Below, piece after piece: positions 37,070-44,255 of a stretch of 64,000 nucleotides of DNA. The notes beneath the pieces are model-generated. The model ran no database searches, was not told the DNA's origin, and saw only the letters and a program-made list of their open reading frames with translations. Numbering within the stretch: the first letter of the stretch is position 1; every line of letters begins with the position of its first letter. Source of the stretch: Citrobacter amalonaticus Y19 (GTDB lineage Bacteria; Pseudomonadota; Gammaproteobacteria; Enterobacterales; Enterobacteriaceae); contig NZ_CP011132.1 of the NCBI RefSeq assembly GCF_000981805.1, positions 2,480,001-2,544,000 of the forward strand, written 5' to 3'. The translations under genes and the position numbers were made by a program.

Positions 37070-37333
37070 ATGAAGAAGCGTTTTTCCGACGAACAGATCA
37101 TCAGTATTCTCCGCGAAGCCGAAGCTGGGGTACCCGCCCGTGAACTCTGCCGCAAGCATGCCATTTCCGATGCCACGTTTTACATCTGGCGTAAGAAGTA
37201 TGGCGGTATGGAGGTGCCTGAAGTTAAGCGCCTGAAGTCGCTTGAGGAAGAGAACGCCAGACTCAAGAAGCTGCTTGCCGAAGCCATGCTGGATAAAGAG
37301 GCGCTTCAGGTGGCTCTTGGGCGAAAGTACTGA
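37070..37333 (+). CDS. IS3-family transposase OrfA, copy 1
   Basis: An 87-residue protein with an N-terminal helix-turn-helix (FSDEQIISILREAEAG, then CRKHAISDATFYIWRKKYGG) that binds the IS ends, and a leucine-rich C-terminus (LKSLEEENARLKKLLAEAM) for multimerisation. Intact. OrfB overlaps in the -1 frame relation, so an OrfAB fusion by frameshifting is the likely active transposase. Confidence 0.93.
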   Translation: MKKRFSDEQIISILREAEAGVPARELCRKHAISDATFYIWRKKYGGMEVPEVKRLKSLEEENARLKKLLAEAMLDKEALQVALGRKY

Positions 37334-37356
37334 CGACAGACCAGAAGCGGGAAGCC

Positions 37357-38190
37357 GTGATGTTGATGTGTGATGCGACCGGTCTGTCGCAACGTCGTGC
37401 CTGCAGGCTTACAGGTTTATCCCTGTCGACCTGCCGCTATGAGGCTCACCGTCCGGCTGCTGATGCGCATTTATCAGGGCGCATCACTGAGCTGGCACTG
37501 GAGCGCAGGCGTTTTGGCTACCGTCGTATTTGGCAGTTGCTGCGCCGTGAAGGGCTTCATGTTAATCATAAGCGCGTGTACCGGCTTTATCACCTCAGTG
37601 GCCTGGGCGTAAAACGCAGAAGACGTCGTAAAGGGCTGGCAACAGAACGTCTGCCGCTGCTCCGTCCGGCGGCGCCCAATCTGACCTGGTCGATGGATTT
37701 CGTCATGGACGCACTTTCCACCGGTCGCAGGATCAAGTGTCTTACCTGCGTCGATGATTTCACAAAGGAATGCCTGACGGTCACTGTTGCCTTTGGGATT
37801 TCAGGCGTTCAGGTCACGCGTATTCTGGACAGCATTGCACTGTTTCGAGGCTATCCGGCGACGATAAGAACTGACCAGGGGCCGGAGTTCACTTGCCGTG
37901 CACTGGATCAATGGGCCTTTGAGCATGGTGTTGAGTTGCGCTTAATCCAGCCGGGCAAGCCAACGCAGAACGGATTTATTGAGAGCTTTAACGGACGATT
38001 TCGCGATGAATGTTTGAATGAGCACTGGTTCAGCGATATCGTTCATGCCAGGAAAATTATTAATGACTGGCGGCAGGATTATAACGAATGCCGCCCGCAC
38101 TCCACGCTGAATTATCAGACACCGTCTGAATTTGCAGCGGGCTGGAGAAAGGGTCATTCTGAGAATGAAGATTCCGACGTTACTAACTGA
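37357..38190 (+). CDS. IS3-family transposase OrfB, copy 1
   Basis: A 277-residue DDE integrase-fold catalytic subunit. An HTH_21 region (RRFGYRRIWQLLRREG) precedes the rve domain with Asp in WSMDFVMD, Asp in RTDQGPEF and Glu in NGFIESFNGRFRDECLNEHWF, the full DDE triad with the spacing of the IS3 family. Intact, and the same as copy 2. It lies in the -1 frame relative to OrfA. Confidence 0.93.
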   Translation: MMLMCDATGLSQRRACRLTGLSLSTCRYEAHRPAADAHLSGRITELALERRRFGYRRIWQLLRREGLHVNHKRVYRLYHLSGLGVKRRRRRKGLATERLPLLRPAAPNLTWSMDFVMDALSTGRRIKCLTCVDDFTKECLTVTVAFGISGVQVTRILDSIALFRGYPATIRTDQGPEFTCRALDQWAFEHGVELRLIQPGKPTQNGFIESFNGRFRDECLNEHWFSDIVHARKIINDWRQDYNECRPHSTLNYQTPSEFAAGWRKGHSENEDSDVTN

Positions 38191-38316
38191 GTGTTGTATC
38201 TAATCGTGGGGGCAGGTCAGTTCAGTGTTACGTATTCGGCAAACTAAAATTATTTTACAGGTTATTATGGCAAAAAACTGGTTATGTAGATGCTAGACTA
38301 TTCCGGTCCCCAGTAG

Positions 38317-38496
38317 TGGCTCGCTGTAATTGATAAAGACCTACTGAAATGCAAACTGAGTGGTTCAGTTACAGGAACTGACTACATCGTATACCCCAAG
38401 CATGATCTGAGAACATTCAATACAATATCTCTTTTAGGTATACCTGATAAAGACCATGATAAGAAGTCTCAATACAATCAAATTCAACCCTATTGA
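38317..38496 (+). pseudogene. Unknown ORF remnant downstream of IS copy 1
   Basis: After a TAG at 38314 the frame is open for 59 codons to TGA at 38494, reading IDKDLLKCKLSGSVTGTDYI and onward, without a usable start. The composition looks coding but I recognise no family. It may be the 3' end of a gene lost by rearrangement near the IS. The stretch 38224-38316 shows only fragments with stops. Confidence 0.3.
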
Positions 38497-38520
38497 CTAC
38501 AAAACAATGTAATGTATCAT
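38493..38520 (+). promoter_or_regulatory. Putative sigma70 promoter for the resolvase gene
   Basis: TTGACT (38493-38498) and TATCAT (38515-38520) with a 16-bp spacer, 36 bp upstream of the resolvase ATG. Confidence 0.5.
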
Positions 38521-38556
38521 ATGGGTATTGATTTGATACTTAAAAGAGAATACATA

Positions 38557-39171
38557 ATGAATGTCCGTATCTACTGCCGTGCATCTACTGAAGGCCAACA
38601 TGCTGACCGTGCATTAGTTAGCTTGCGCGAATTTGCGCAAAGCAAAAACTGGTCGATTGCCGGAGAATACATTGAGAATGCCAGCGGTGCGAAGCTGGAG
38701 CGTGTGGAACTAATGCATCTTCTTGAAGAAGCACAACCTGGCGATCTGCTTCTTATTGAAGCGATTGACCGTCTCAGTCGTCTTCAACATGAAGAATGGG
38801 CTGAACTCAAAGCTACGCTGAACAGTAAAGGGCTGGTTATTGTATCAATGGATTTGCCAACAAGCTGGCAGATGGTTGAAATGTCTGGTAGTGACCTAAC
38901 CAGCGGCATTTTGAGAGCAGTTAATGCCATGCTGATCGATATCCTCGCGACAATGGCACGACAAGATTATGAAACCCGGCGTAAACGCCAGGCACAAGGG
39001 ATCGCAAAAGCAAAACAGGCAGGTTTGTATACGGGGAAAGAAAAAGATATGCAAGCCCGTGAAGTGGTTCGGGAAATGCTGGCACAGAACGTTAAACCAG
39101 CCCACATCATGAAAGCAGCAGATATCAGTCGCGCCACCTTTTACCGAATCAAGAAAGAGTTAGTAAGCTAA
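38557..39171 (+). CDS. Small serine recombinase (resolvase/invertase family)
   Basis: A 204-residue site-specific recombinase. The catalytic Ser lies in YCRASTEGQ near residue 8, with the family blocks EAIDRLSRLQ and ILATMARQDYETRRKRQAQGI. A short C-terminal HTH (VKPAHIMKAADISRATFYRIKK) binds the crossover site. The ATG at 38557 follows AAAGAGA; the frame opens 15 codons earlier in the promoter. It is distinct from the 638-residue integrase and would resolve or invert DNA at short sites. A 16-bp direct repeat begins 4 bp after its stop. Its own partner element was not found. Confidence 0.88.
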   Translation: MNVRIYCRASTEGQHADRALVSLREFAQSKNWSIAGEYIENASGAKLERVELMHLLEEAQPGDLLLIEAIDRLSRLQHEEWAELKATLNSKGLVIVSMDLPTSWQMVEMSGSDLTSGILRAVNAMLIDILATMARQDYETRRKRQAQGIAKAKQAGLYTGKEKDMQAREVVREMLAQNVKPAHIMKAADISRATFYRIKKELVS

Positions 39172-39174
39172 TTA

Positions 39175-39190
39175 TATTCGATTCTGACCG
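39175..39190. repeat. 16-bp direct repeat, left copy, flanking the GIY-YIG gene
   Basis: TATTCGATTCTGACCG differs at one position from TATTCGGTTCTGACCG at 40283-40298. The pair encloses the GIY-YIG gene. A partial third match (CTCGAATCTGACC) lies at about 39214-39226, followed by a 6-bp hairpin CGTCCT/AGGACG at 39230-39249. Confidence 0.6.
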
Positions 39191-39368
39191 GATTAATGCG
39201 CAGACAGAACGTACTCGAATCTGACCATCCGTCCTGAGCGAAGAGGACGTTCGTTGTTTATTACTACCGGATCCACTTTGATAAAATCTGCGTATTTAAT
39301 TGACAGCGAGCAGGCCAACCTGCGGAACGTTCAGGCTGATACGACTGTAAGAAGGAAAAAATAATCTT

Positions 39369-40109
39369 TCATTTTAGCTTCATCATATTTTGTGTGAGCA
39401 CCTCGAAAGGTACAACATCACCAATTGTGTAATTGAGTTGAAAATACTGCCTAAGCTCAACGCCCCCCATAATGCGGGGTGAACCAGACTGATTGGCAGT
39501 TCGGTTAATCATTGCCGTGATGGAAGACATGCCATCATGAAGAACAATCTTGATGTTCTCACCGTCTTTACCAAACTTTTGAGAACTTACTACCGGCACA
39601 TTAAAGAATCCTCTTCGCCAGTACGTATCTGTCATGTTGAAAGTGAATTGTTTAATACTGCTATGTGTGATGATTTCAGCTTCAGTTGATATTACTTCCT
39701 CACACTTCAGTTCTGGCCTCTGAATTCCATTCCATTCAGGGTTAATGGCACTAATGATGGAATCCTCAAGACCAGCAGCAAGATTTAAGTGAAATTGCCC
39801 GTAGTGCATCAGTCCCGAATCTGGAAGCACTAAGATATCAACGGCAACATTATTAGATAGCATCTCAATGATGTTAGCGTTATTTTTTATATTCGTAGTC
39901 TGGGAAGGGCCTGGACGTGAATAATGGTACATCCTGTTACGTAGTAGACGAGTGGTTTTACCAACGTATTTTACCTCACCATCACAAACAAATGCATAGA
40001 GGTTGTTCTTAACATCTGTGAATCTGTCATCGAGATGGTACTTCAGGCTACCGTCTATAATCTGCCAGAATCCCACCTTGATAAAACCAATCTCAGTCAA
40101 ACGATTCAT
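39369..40109 (-). CDS. GIY-YIG nuclease-family protein with C-terminal B3-like domain
   Basis: A 246-residue protein. Residues 37-127 fit the GIY-YIG fold: LYAF (38-40) and KYVGKT (47-52) for the two signature strands, Arg59 in RNRMYHY, Glu115 in LEDSII and Asn127 in NPEWN as catalytic residues. Residues 162-240 (TYWRRGFFNVPV, KIVLHDG, NRTANQSGSPRIMGG, then IGDVVPFEVL) resemble a B3/PUA-like DNA-binding barrel found in some restriction enzymes. No methyltransferase is nearby, so a classical restriction-modification pair is not evident; a solitary or modification-dependent nuclease is possible. Domain two is assigned by pattern only. Confidence 0.7.
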   Translation of the reverse strand: MNRLTEIGFIKVGFWQIIDGSLKYHLDDRFTDVKNNLYAFVCDGEVKYVGKTTRLLRNRMYHYSRPGPSQTTNIKNNANIIEMLSNNVAVDILVLPDSGLMHYGQFHLNLAAGLEDSIISAINPEWNGIQRPELKCEEVISTEAEIITHSSIKQFTFNMTDTYWRRGFFNVPVVSSQKFGKDGENIKIVLHDGMSSITAMINRTANQSGSPRIMGGVELRQYFQLNYTIGDVVPFEVLTQNMMKLK

Positions 40110-40282
40110 GTTAGGGTTCCATATGGAATAGTAAAAGCATTATACATGCTGAACTCCTCACTGTAGCTTAACAAAATTTGATGTCAGTAATGTCCGCTGT
40201 TGACTCGGAGCGGAATGTCAAATTGGGTCTGGCTTTGTGACAAATGTTACCAACGGTGCAAATCTGAGCTAATACATTTTAT

Positions 40283-40298
40283 TATTCGGTTCTGACCG
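40283..40298. repeat. 16-bp direct repeat, right copy, flanking the GIY-YIG gene
   Basis: TATTCGGTTCTGACCG; see the left copy at 39175-39190. Together they bound a 1.1-kb segment that could have been exchanged as a unit. Confidence 0.6.
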
Positions 40299-40345
40299 TA
40301 CAGTGATCATTGAACAAAACATTCTGCGGGTTGTGAATTCATAAC

Positions 40346-40575
40346 ACACTCACTACGTTCGTGTCCTTCGCTTCAAATGTTGAAGAGATATCCTGAATTA
40401 CGAGCGAAGTGAGTTCCGTCAAGCGAAGCGAAGACGGATGGTTTACAACTGGTTAAAAACCAGTCCAAAAACTACATTTTTCTCTATATATAAAATATAA
40501 TAATATAATTATGTAGTTCTATAGTTTATCTGTTAACACTCACTTCGTTCGTGTCCCTCGCTTCGCTCGGAATTT
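40346..40575. repeat. GCGAAGC-type direct and inverted repeats left of the Rep-like gene
   Basis: A 29-bp sequence at 40346-40374 recurs at 40536-40564 with 27 matches; both contain CGTTCGTGTCC and TCGCTTC. Between them, GAGCGAAGTGAG (40402-40413) and AAGCGAAGCGAAG (40421-40433) are inverted relatives of the same unit. The surrounding 660-bp gap has no gene; the rest is AT-rich. Confidence 0.7.
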
Positions 40576-40769
40576 TGAAGTAATGTATACAGCTATAAGC
40601 AAAGCAATTATCGTTAAGTCATCAAACACATGACCGAAGCATCAAGTTAATCATGTATTGGTCATGCTCTCAAACGTCCTGAGTGCGATCCTAAGCGCTT
40701 TTCATGACATGGGTAATGCAATCGCATAACTTACAAAGAAAAACGCACTACGGGCTTCCTGTGCGATAT

Positions 40770-41357
40770 TTACGAATCCAGTGCTTTACGACTCAATTTC
40801 GATGTTGAGTACATGCGTGTTCCCTTCCCTGTTTGCAACTTACCGCGTTCTTTTGCCAGGTAAGATAGCCAGAATATCGGACCTTCAAGTGATGAAGGAT
40901 ATTCACGATGAATGACGTAGTGATCGGGATAGTCCTTCGTAGCTTTAGACAAGTTTACCAGCGTTGCTTTACCACCTGTCAGTTTCATCCAGATTTCCGT
41001 AATAATACCAGCGATCCCTCTTTCAGGAGTTCCAAACCACCTTACCGAACGATTTGGAAGTGCAATCCAGCAATGGTAATGGGGCTGTGATGCCTTTTCC
41101 TGTTCGCAAACCCAACCGTACGCAAAATCGATAATAGGTTCCGATAAACCGTTGTTCCCTGACTCCAGGCGGGCACGTAATCGTTTGAACAGTTTGCGTA
41201 TGTATTCGTTAGAGCGAAAAGGTTGAGCCAATCGAAGATTGTATCCTCTTTGAAATTGGGGAGCACAGCAATGAAACGATACAGGAAAACCAGTGTGTAA
41301 GATCTGGAAGGATGATGAATCACGAACGAAGAACATTACAGCTTTAAACAAATACAA
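40770..41357 (-). CDS. YagK/YfjJ (Inovirus Gp2) family Rep-like protein
   Basis: A 195-residue protein whose residues 70-180 match the YagK/YfjJ C-terminal family: YGWVCEQEKASQPHYHCWIALPN, read in two parts, with the HUH-like HYH motif, a Trp in ITEIWMKLTGG, and the closing block FWLSYLAKERGK. Family proteins occur in satellite prophages and inovirus-like elements and are thought to start replication. The N-terminal 30 residues fit poorly and the true start is uncertain. It sits between two clusters of palindromic repeats, consistent with an origin-plus-initiator unit; that role is inferred. Confidence 0.65.
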   Translation of the reverse strand: MYLFKAVMFFVRDSSSFQILHTGFPVSFHCCAPQFQRGYNLRLAQPFRSNEYIRKLFKRLRARLESGNNGLSEPIIDFAYGWVCEQEKASQPHYHCWIALPNRSVRWFGTPERGIAGIITEIWMKLTGGKATLVNLSKATKDYPDHYVIHREYPSSLEGPIFWLSYLAKERGKLQTGKGTRMYSTSKLSRKALDS

Positions 41358-41418
41358 TTAACGTATATTCAGATCACTGTCTTTTACCTTACCAAATCTA
41401 CCGACCTAATTATTACCG

Positions 41419-41548
41419 ACGAGTCGCGTAGCGACGAAGTTTCACGAGGCGAAGCCGAAGTGACACACAGCATTTTTGAATGTTAACAGTAAGACTATCA
41501 CTTGTTCGCTTCGCTCACTGCGTGATACTTCGTCGCTACGCGACTCGT
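41419..41548. repeat. 22-bp perfect inverted repeat and related palindromes right of the Rep-like gene
   Basis: 41419-41440 is the exact reverse complement of 41527-41548; each arm is itself palindromic (GTCGC-GTA-GCGAC). Between and beyond them are GGCGAAGCCGAAG, TTCGCTTCGCTCAC, TTCGCTACGCTCAC (41603) and TCGCTTCGCTCG. Together these can form several stable hairpins on either strand. The gap to the next gene (to 41917) holds no coding sequence. Confidence 0.75.
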
Positions 41549-41917
41549 AGTAGTTATATTATGTTATTAAAAGTTCTGATTAGGCTGATCCCTGTCATCC
41601 GTTCGCTACGCTCACGTCTGAACTCGCTTCGCTCGAAACCTTTCAGAATTATTGCTTGGGTATGATTTCAACGAGGCGCAGCCGAAGTTGCTATAATTAT
41701 AGGTAAAAATAAAACCCATACAAACCAATGATTTACAAGTATACACGTCTTTTTCATGTCTCTTTTAAGGCGTTTTAATGCAAATAAAAACTTATATATA
41801 TCAGCAAGTTAAAAATACATATCTTTGCATGTCGCGTTTTTTGGGACATGCAAATTTTGATTGCCCACGAAAGATGATAAATAATGGCATCAACAACGAA
41901 TCTAGGTAGACGAAACC

Positions 41918-42517
41918 ATGAATTTACACTTTACAATTTTTCCCAAAAGAATACAAAAAGAACCCTATTTCCTTCGCGAATCCACGGTAAAACTGAACCG
42001 AGTTGGCAATAACCGAGTAAAGTCGCAATTCATTTTTAAACGTTCTTTCAGCCAAATAGCACTCATTCTGGACCTCGATAAAAGTGAAGTGGACCGGGTC
42101 AGAAAAATTAAACAACGGCTTCCTGATCATAAATTGATAGGGATTGCCCGCTGGATCATTGCACCACTTGAAAACAGCCAATCGGCTTTATGTTATCTTT
42201 TTGTCTGTGAAGACAATGTCGCGTACCTATCTGCACCTGAGATGGTTTTTACTAATGACATCATATCAATAGACTCATCAACCAGACGTTCGGTCTATAA
42301 AACAACTTACAACCTAACTAACCCCGATACGAAATATGGGTATATTAACCTTCGTTTTCATTCTGAATACAAACTGGTTACAAAAAGACGTGGTCCATCA
42401 AAAACTAAAAAATTATCCGAAGGTAAACCGCCTTCTGACTATGCATCTTTGTTGGTTGAGTATGAAGCTTTACGCAAGGAAGTCGAGCGGTTAAAAAAAT
42501 ATGATAACGCAGAATGA
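41918..42517 (+). CDS. Hypothetical protein with C-terminal coiled coil
   Basis: A 199-residue protein I do not recognise. It is basic in the middle (TKRRGPSKTKKLSEG) and ends in a predicted coiled coil (YASLLVEYEALRKEVERLKK). The N-terminal 140 residues look like a beta-rich globular domain. There is no signal peptide or membrane segment. The sequence before the ATG has only a weak RBS. It converges with the island copy of yeiW, 2 bp apart. A DNA- or RNA-binding role would fit the basic region but is a guess. Confidence 0.6.
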   Translation: MNLHFTIFPKRIQKEPYFLRESTVKLNRVGNNRVKSQFIFKRSFSQIALILDLDKSEVDRVRKIKQRLPDHKLIGIARWIIAPLENSQSALCYLFVCEDNVAYLSAPEMVFTNDIISIDSSTRRSVYKTTYNLTNPDTKYGYINLRFHSEYKLVTKRRGPSKTKKLSEGKPPSDYASLLVEYEALRKEVERLKKYDNAE

Positions 42518-42519
42518 AA

Positions 42520-42798
42520 TTATAGATGGAAACTGTTCCCAATCGAAGGTGCTGTTGCTTCCTCTAACTGGATAAGGTAAATAAAAGCTTCTTCACGGTT
42601 CGTAGAACACATATCTATCGACGGTTGTAGACTGCCGCATACTTTAGGGCGCAGGGGTGAGCCAAAGATGCTACATAGGTTATCCTCCGATAACTGAACA
42701 CATCTTACATTAGCTGGTTTCCCCTGCGGCATTCCCGGAATTGGACTTGAAATCGAAGGTGCAGTACAACAAGCCCCGCAATCGATACGACACTTCAT
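42520..42798 (-). CDS. Second, intact YeiW-like cysteine-rich protein carried by the island
   Basis: A 92-residue protein starting MKCRIDCGACCTAPSISSP, clearly homologous to the disrupted host yeiW (same CxxxCxxCC N-terminus and SPLRPKVC block) but divergent in the middle and with 8 extra C-terminal residues. The YkgJ-type family is predicted to chelate zinc or iron; no role is proven. The ATG at 42798 has AAGGA 7 bp upstream; an ATG six codons earlier is less likely. IS copy 2 ends 26 bp upstream of the start, so the native promoter is probably displaced. It may substitute for the broken host gene. Confidence 0.85.
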   Translation of the reverse strand: MKCRIDCGACCTAPSISSPIPGMPQGKPANVRCVQLSEDNLCSIFGSPLRPKVCGSLQPSIDMCSTNREEAFIYLIQLEEATAPSIGNSFHL

Positions 42799-42895
42799 TA
42801 TAGAATCCTTGCTCATCCCCCACTTGACCTGCTCCCCGTTGATTAGTACACCCCGATGTTAGTAATGTCTTCATAAGCCACATGAGGACATCCCC

Positions 42896-43159
42896 ATGAA
42901 GAAGCGTTTTTCCGACGAACAGATCATCAGTATTCTCCGCGAAGCCGAAGCTGGGGTACCCGCCCGTGAACTCTGCCGCAAGCATGCCATTTCCGATGCC
43001 ACGTTTTACATCTGGCGTAAGAAGTATGGCGGTATGGAGGTGCCTGAAGTTAAGCGCCTGAAGTCGCTTGAGGAAGAGAACGCCAGACTCAAGAAGCTGC
43101 TTGCCGAAGCCATGCTGGATAAAGAGGCGCTTCAGGTGGCTCTTGGGCGAAAGTACTGA
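42896..43159 (+). CDS. IS3-family transposase OrfA, copy 2
   Basis: An 87-residue helix-turn-helix protein with leucine-rich C-terminus, same protein sequence as the OrfA at 37070 and intact. Confidence 0.93.
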   Translation: MKKRFSDEQIISILREAEAGVPARELCRKHAISDATFYIWRKKYGGMEVPEVKRLKSLEEENARLKKLLAEAMLDKEALQVALGRKY

Positions 43160-43182
43160 CGACAGACCAGAAGCGGGAAGCC

Positions 43183-44016
43183 GTGATGTTGATGTGTGAT
43201 GCGACCGGTCTGTCGCAACGTCGTGCCTGCAGGCTTACAGGTTTATCCCTGTCGACCTGCCGCTATGAGGCTCACCGTCCGGCTGCTGATGCGCATTTAT
43301 CAGGGCGCATCACTGAGCTGGCACTGGAGCGCAGGCGTTTTGGCTACCGTCGTATTTGGCAGTTGCTGCGCCGTGAAGGGCTTCATGTTAATCATAAGCG
43401 CGTGTACCGGCTTTATCACCTCAGTGGCCTGGGCGTAAAACGCAGAAGACGTCGTAAAGGGCTGGCAACAGAACGTCTGCCGCTGCTCCGTCCGGCGGCG
43501 CCCAATCTGACCTGGTCGATGGATTTCGTCATGGACGCACTTTCCACCGGTCGCAGGATCAAGTGTCTTACCTGCGTCGATGATTTCACAAAGGAATGCC
43601 TGACGGTCACTGTTGCCTTTGGGATTTCAGGCGTTCAGGTCACGCGTATTCTGGACAGCATTGCACTGTTTCGAGGCTATCCGGCGACGATAAGAACTGA
43701 CCAGGGGCCGGAGTTCACTTGCCGTGCACTGGATCAATGGGCCTTTGAGCATGGTGTTGAGTTGCGCTTAATCCAGCCGGGCAAGCCAACGCAGAACGGA
43801 TTTATTGAGAGCTTTAACGGACGATTTCGCGATGAATGTTTGAATGAGCACTGGTTCAGCGATATCGTTCATGCCAGGAAAATTATTAATGACTGGCGGC
43901 AGGATTATAACGAATGCCGCCCGCACTCCACGCTGAATTATCAGACACCGTCTGAATTTGCAGCGGGCTGGAGAAAGGGTCATTCTGAGAATGAAGATTC
44001 CGACGTTACTAACTGA
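43183..44016 (+). CDS. IS3-family transposase OrfB, copy 2
   Basis: A 277-residue DDE transposase with the same protein sequence as the OrfB at 37357, catalytic Asp, Asp and Glu present. Intact, so this copy is probably still mobile. Confidence 0.93.
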   Translation: MMLMCDATGLSQRRACRLTGLSLSTCRYEAHRPAADAHLSGRITELALERRRFGYRRIWQLLRREGLHVNHKRVYRLYHLSGLGVKRRRRRKGLATERLPLLRPAAPNLTWSMDFVMDALSTGRRIKCLTCVDDFTKECLTVTVAFGISGVQVTRILDSIALFRGYPATIRTDQGPEFTCRALDQWAFEHGVELRLIQPGKPTQNGFIESFNGRFRDECLNEHWFSDIVHARKIINDWRQDYNECRPHSTLNYQTPSEFAAGWRKGHSENEDSDVTN

Positions 44017-44255
44017 GTGTTGTATCTAATCGTGGGGGCAGGTCACACTCAATTATTGACAGTAACAGAATGTCCTACTGACTGGTAGCCTGCCATCTAT
44101 ATCTATGCTTTCAGAATGTAGCCGTTAACTTCTAATGTATTGAATAAATAAGTAAAAACATAAATTCGTTCCCATGCTTTTCTTAACCTATTCTTTTTTT
44201 CAGTGTAAAATCTTGCTCAGAAGTACTGTCATGCAACTTATTACATGGAGTTACT

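Larger units (their letters stand above)
36999..38219 (+). mobile_element. IS3-family (IS407 group) insertion sequence, copy 1, 1,221 bp
   Basis: Terminal inverted repeats begin TGACCTGCTCCCC on the left and TGACCTGCCCCCA (reverse complement) on the right. It is flanked by the 4-bp target duplication GTTC (36995-36998 and 38220-38223). Contains orfA and orfB in -1 relation. It looks identical to copy 2. Size and termini resemble ISSen4-like elements; the exact name needs an ISfinder comparison. Confidence 0.93.
42825..44045 (+). mobile_element. IS3-family (IS407 group) insertion sequence, copy 2, 1,221 bp
   Basis: Same length, termini and ORFs as copy 1 at 36999, in the same orientation, flanked by its own target duplication CACT (42821-42824 and 44046-44049). 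Different duplications show two independent insertions. It sits at the 5' side of the island yeiW copy. Confidence 0.93.

Noticed and set aside
39369..40109. Complete restriction-modification system
   Set aside because: Only a nuclease-like gene is present; no DNA methyltransferase motif was seen anywhere in the island.
41042..41323. Alternative minus-strand ORF overlapping the Rep-like gene
   Set aside because: It lacks family motifs and overlaps in another frame the region encoding the YagK/YfjJ blocks.
40346..41640. CRISPR array
   Set aside because: The repeats are irregularly spaced, occur in both orientations, and have no uniform spacers or cas genes.
36999..44045. Composite transposon formed by the two IS copies
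   Set aside because: The outer flanks would share one target duplication. Instead each IS has its own duplication (GTTC and CACT), showing two separate insertions.
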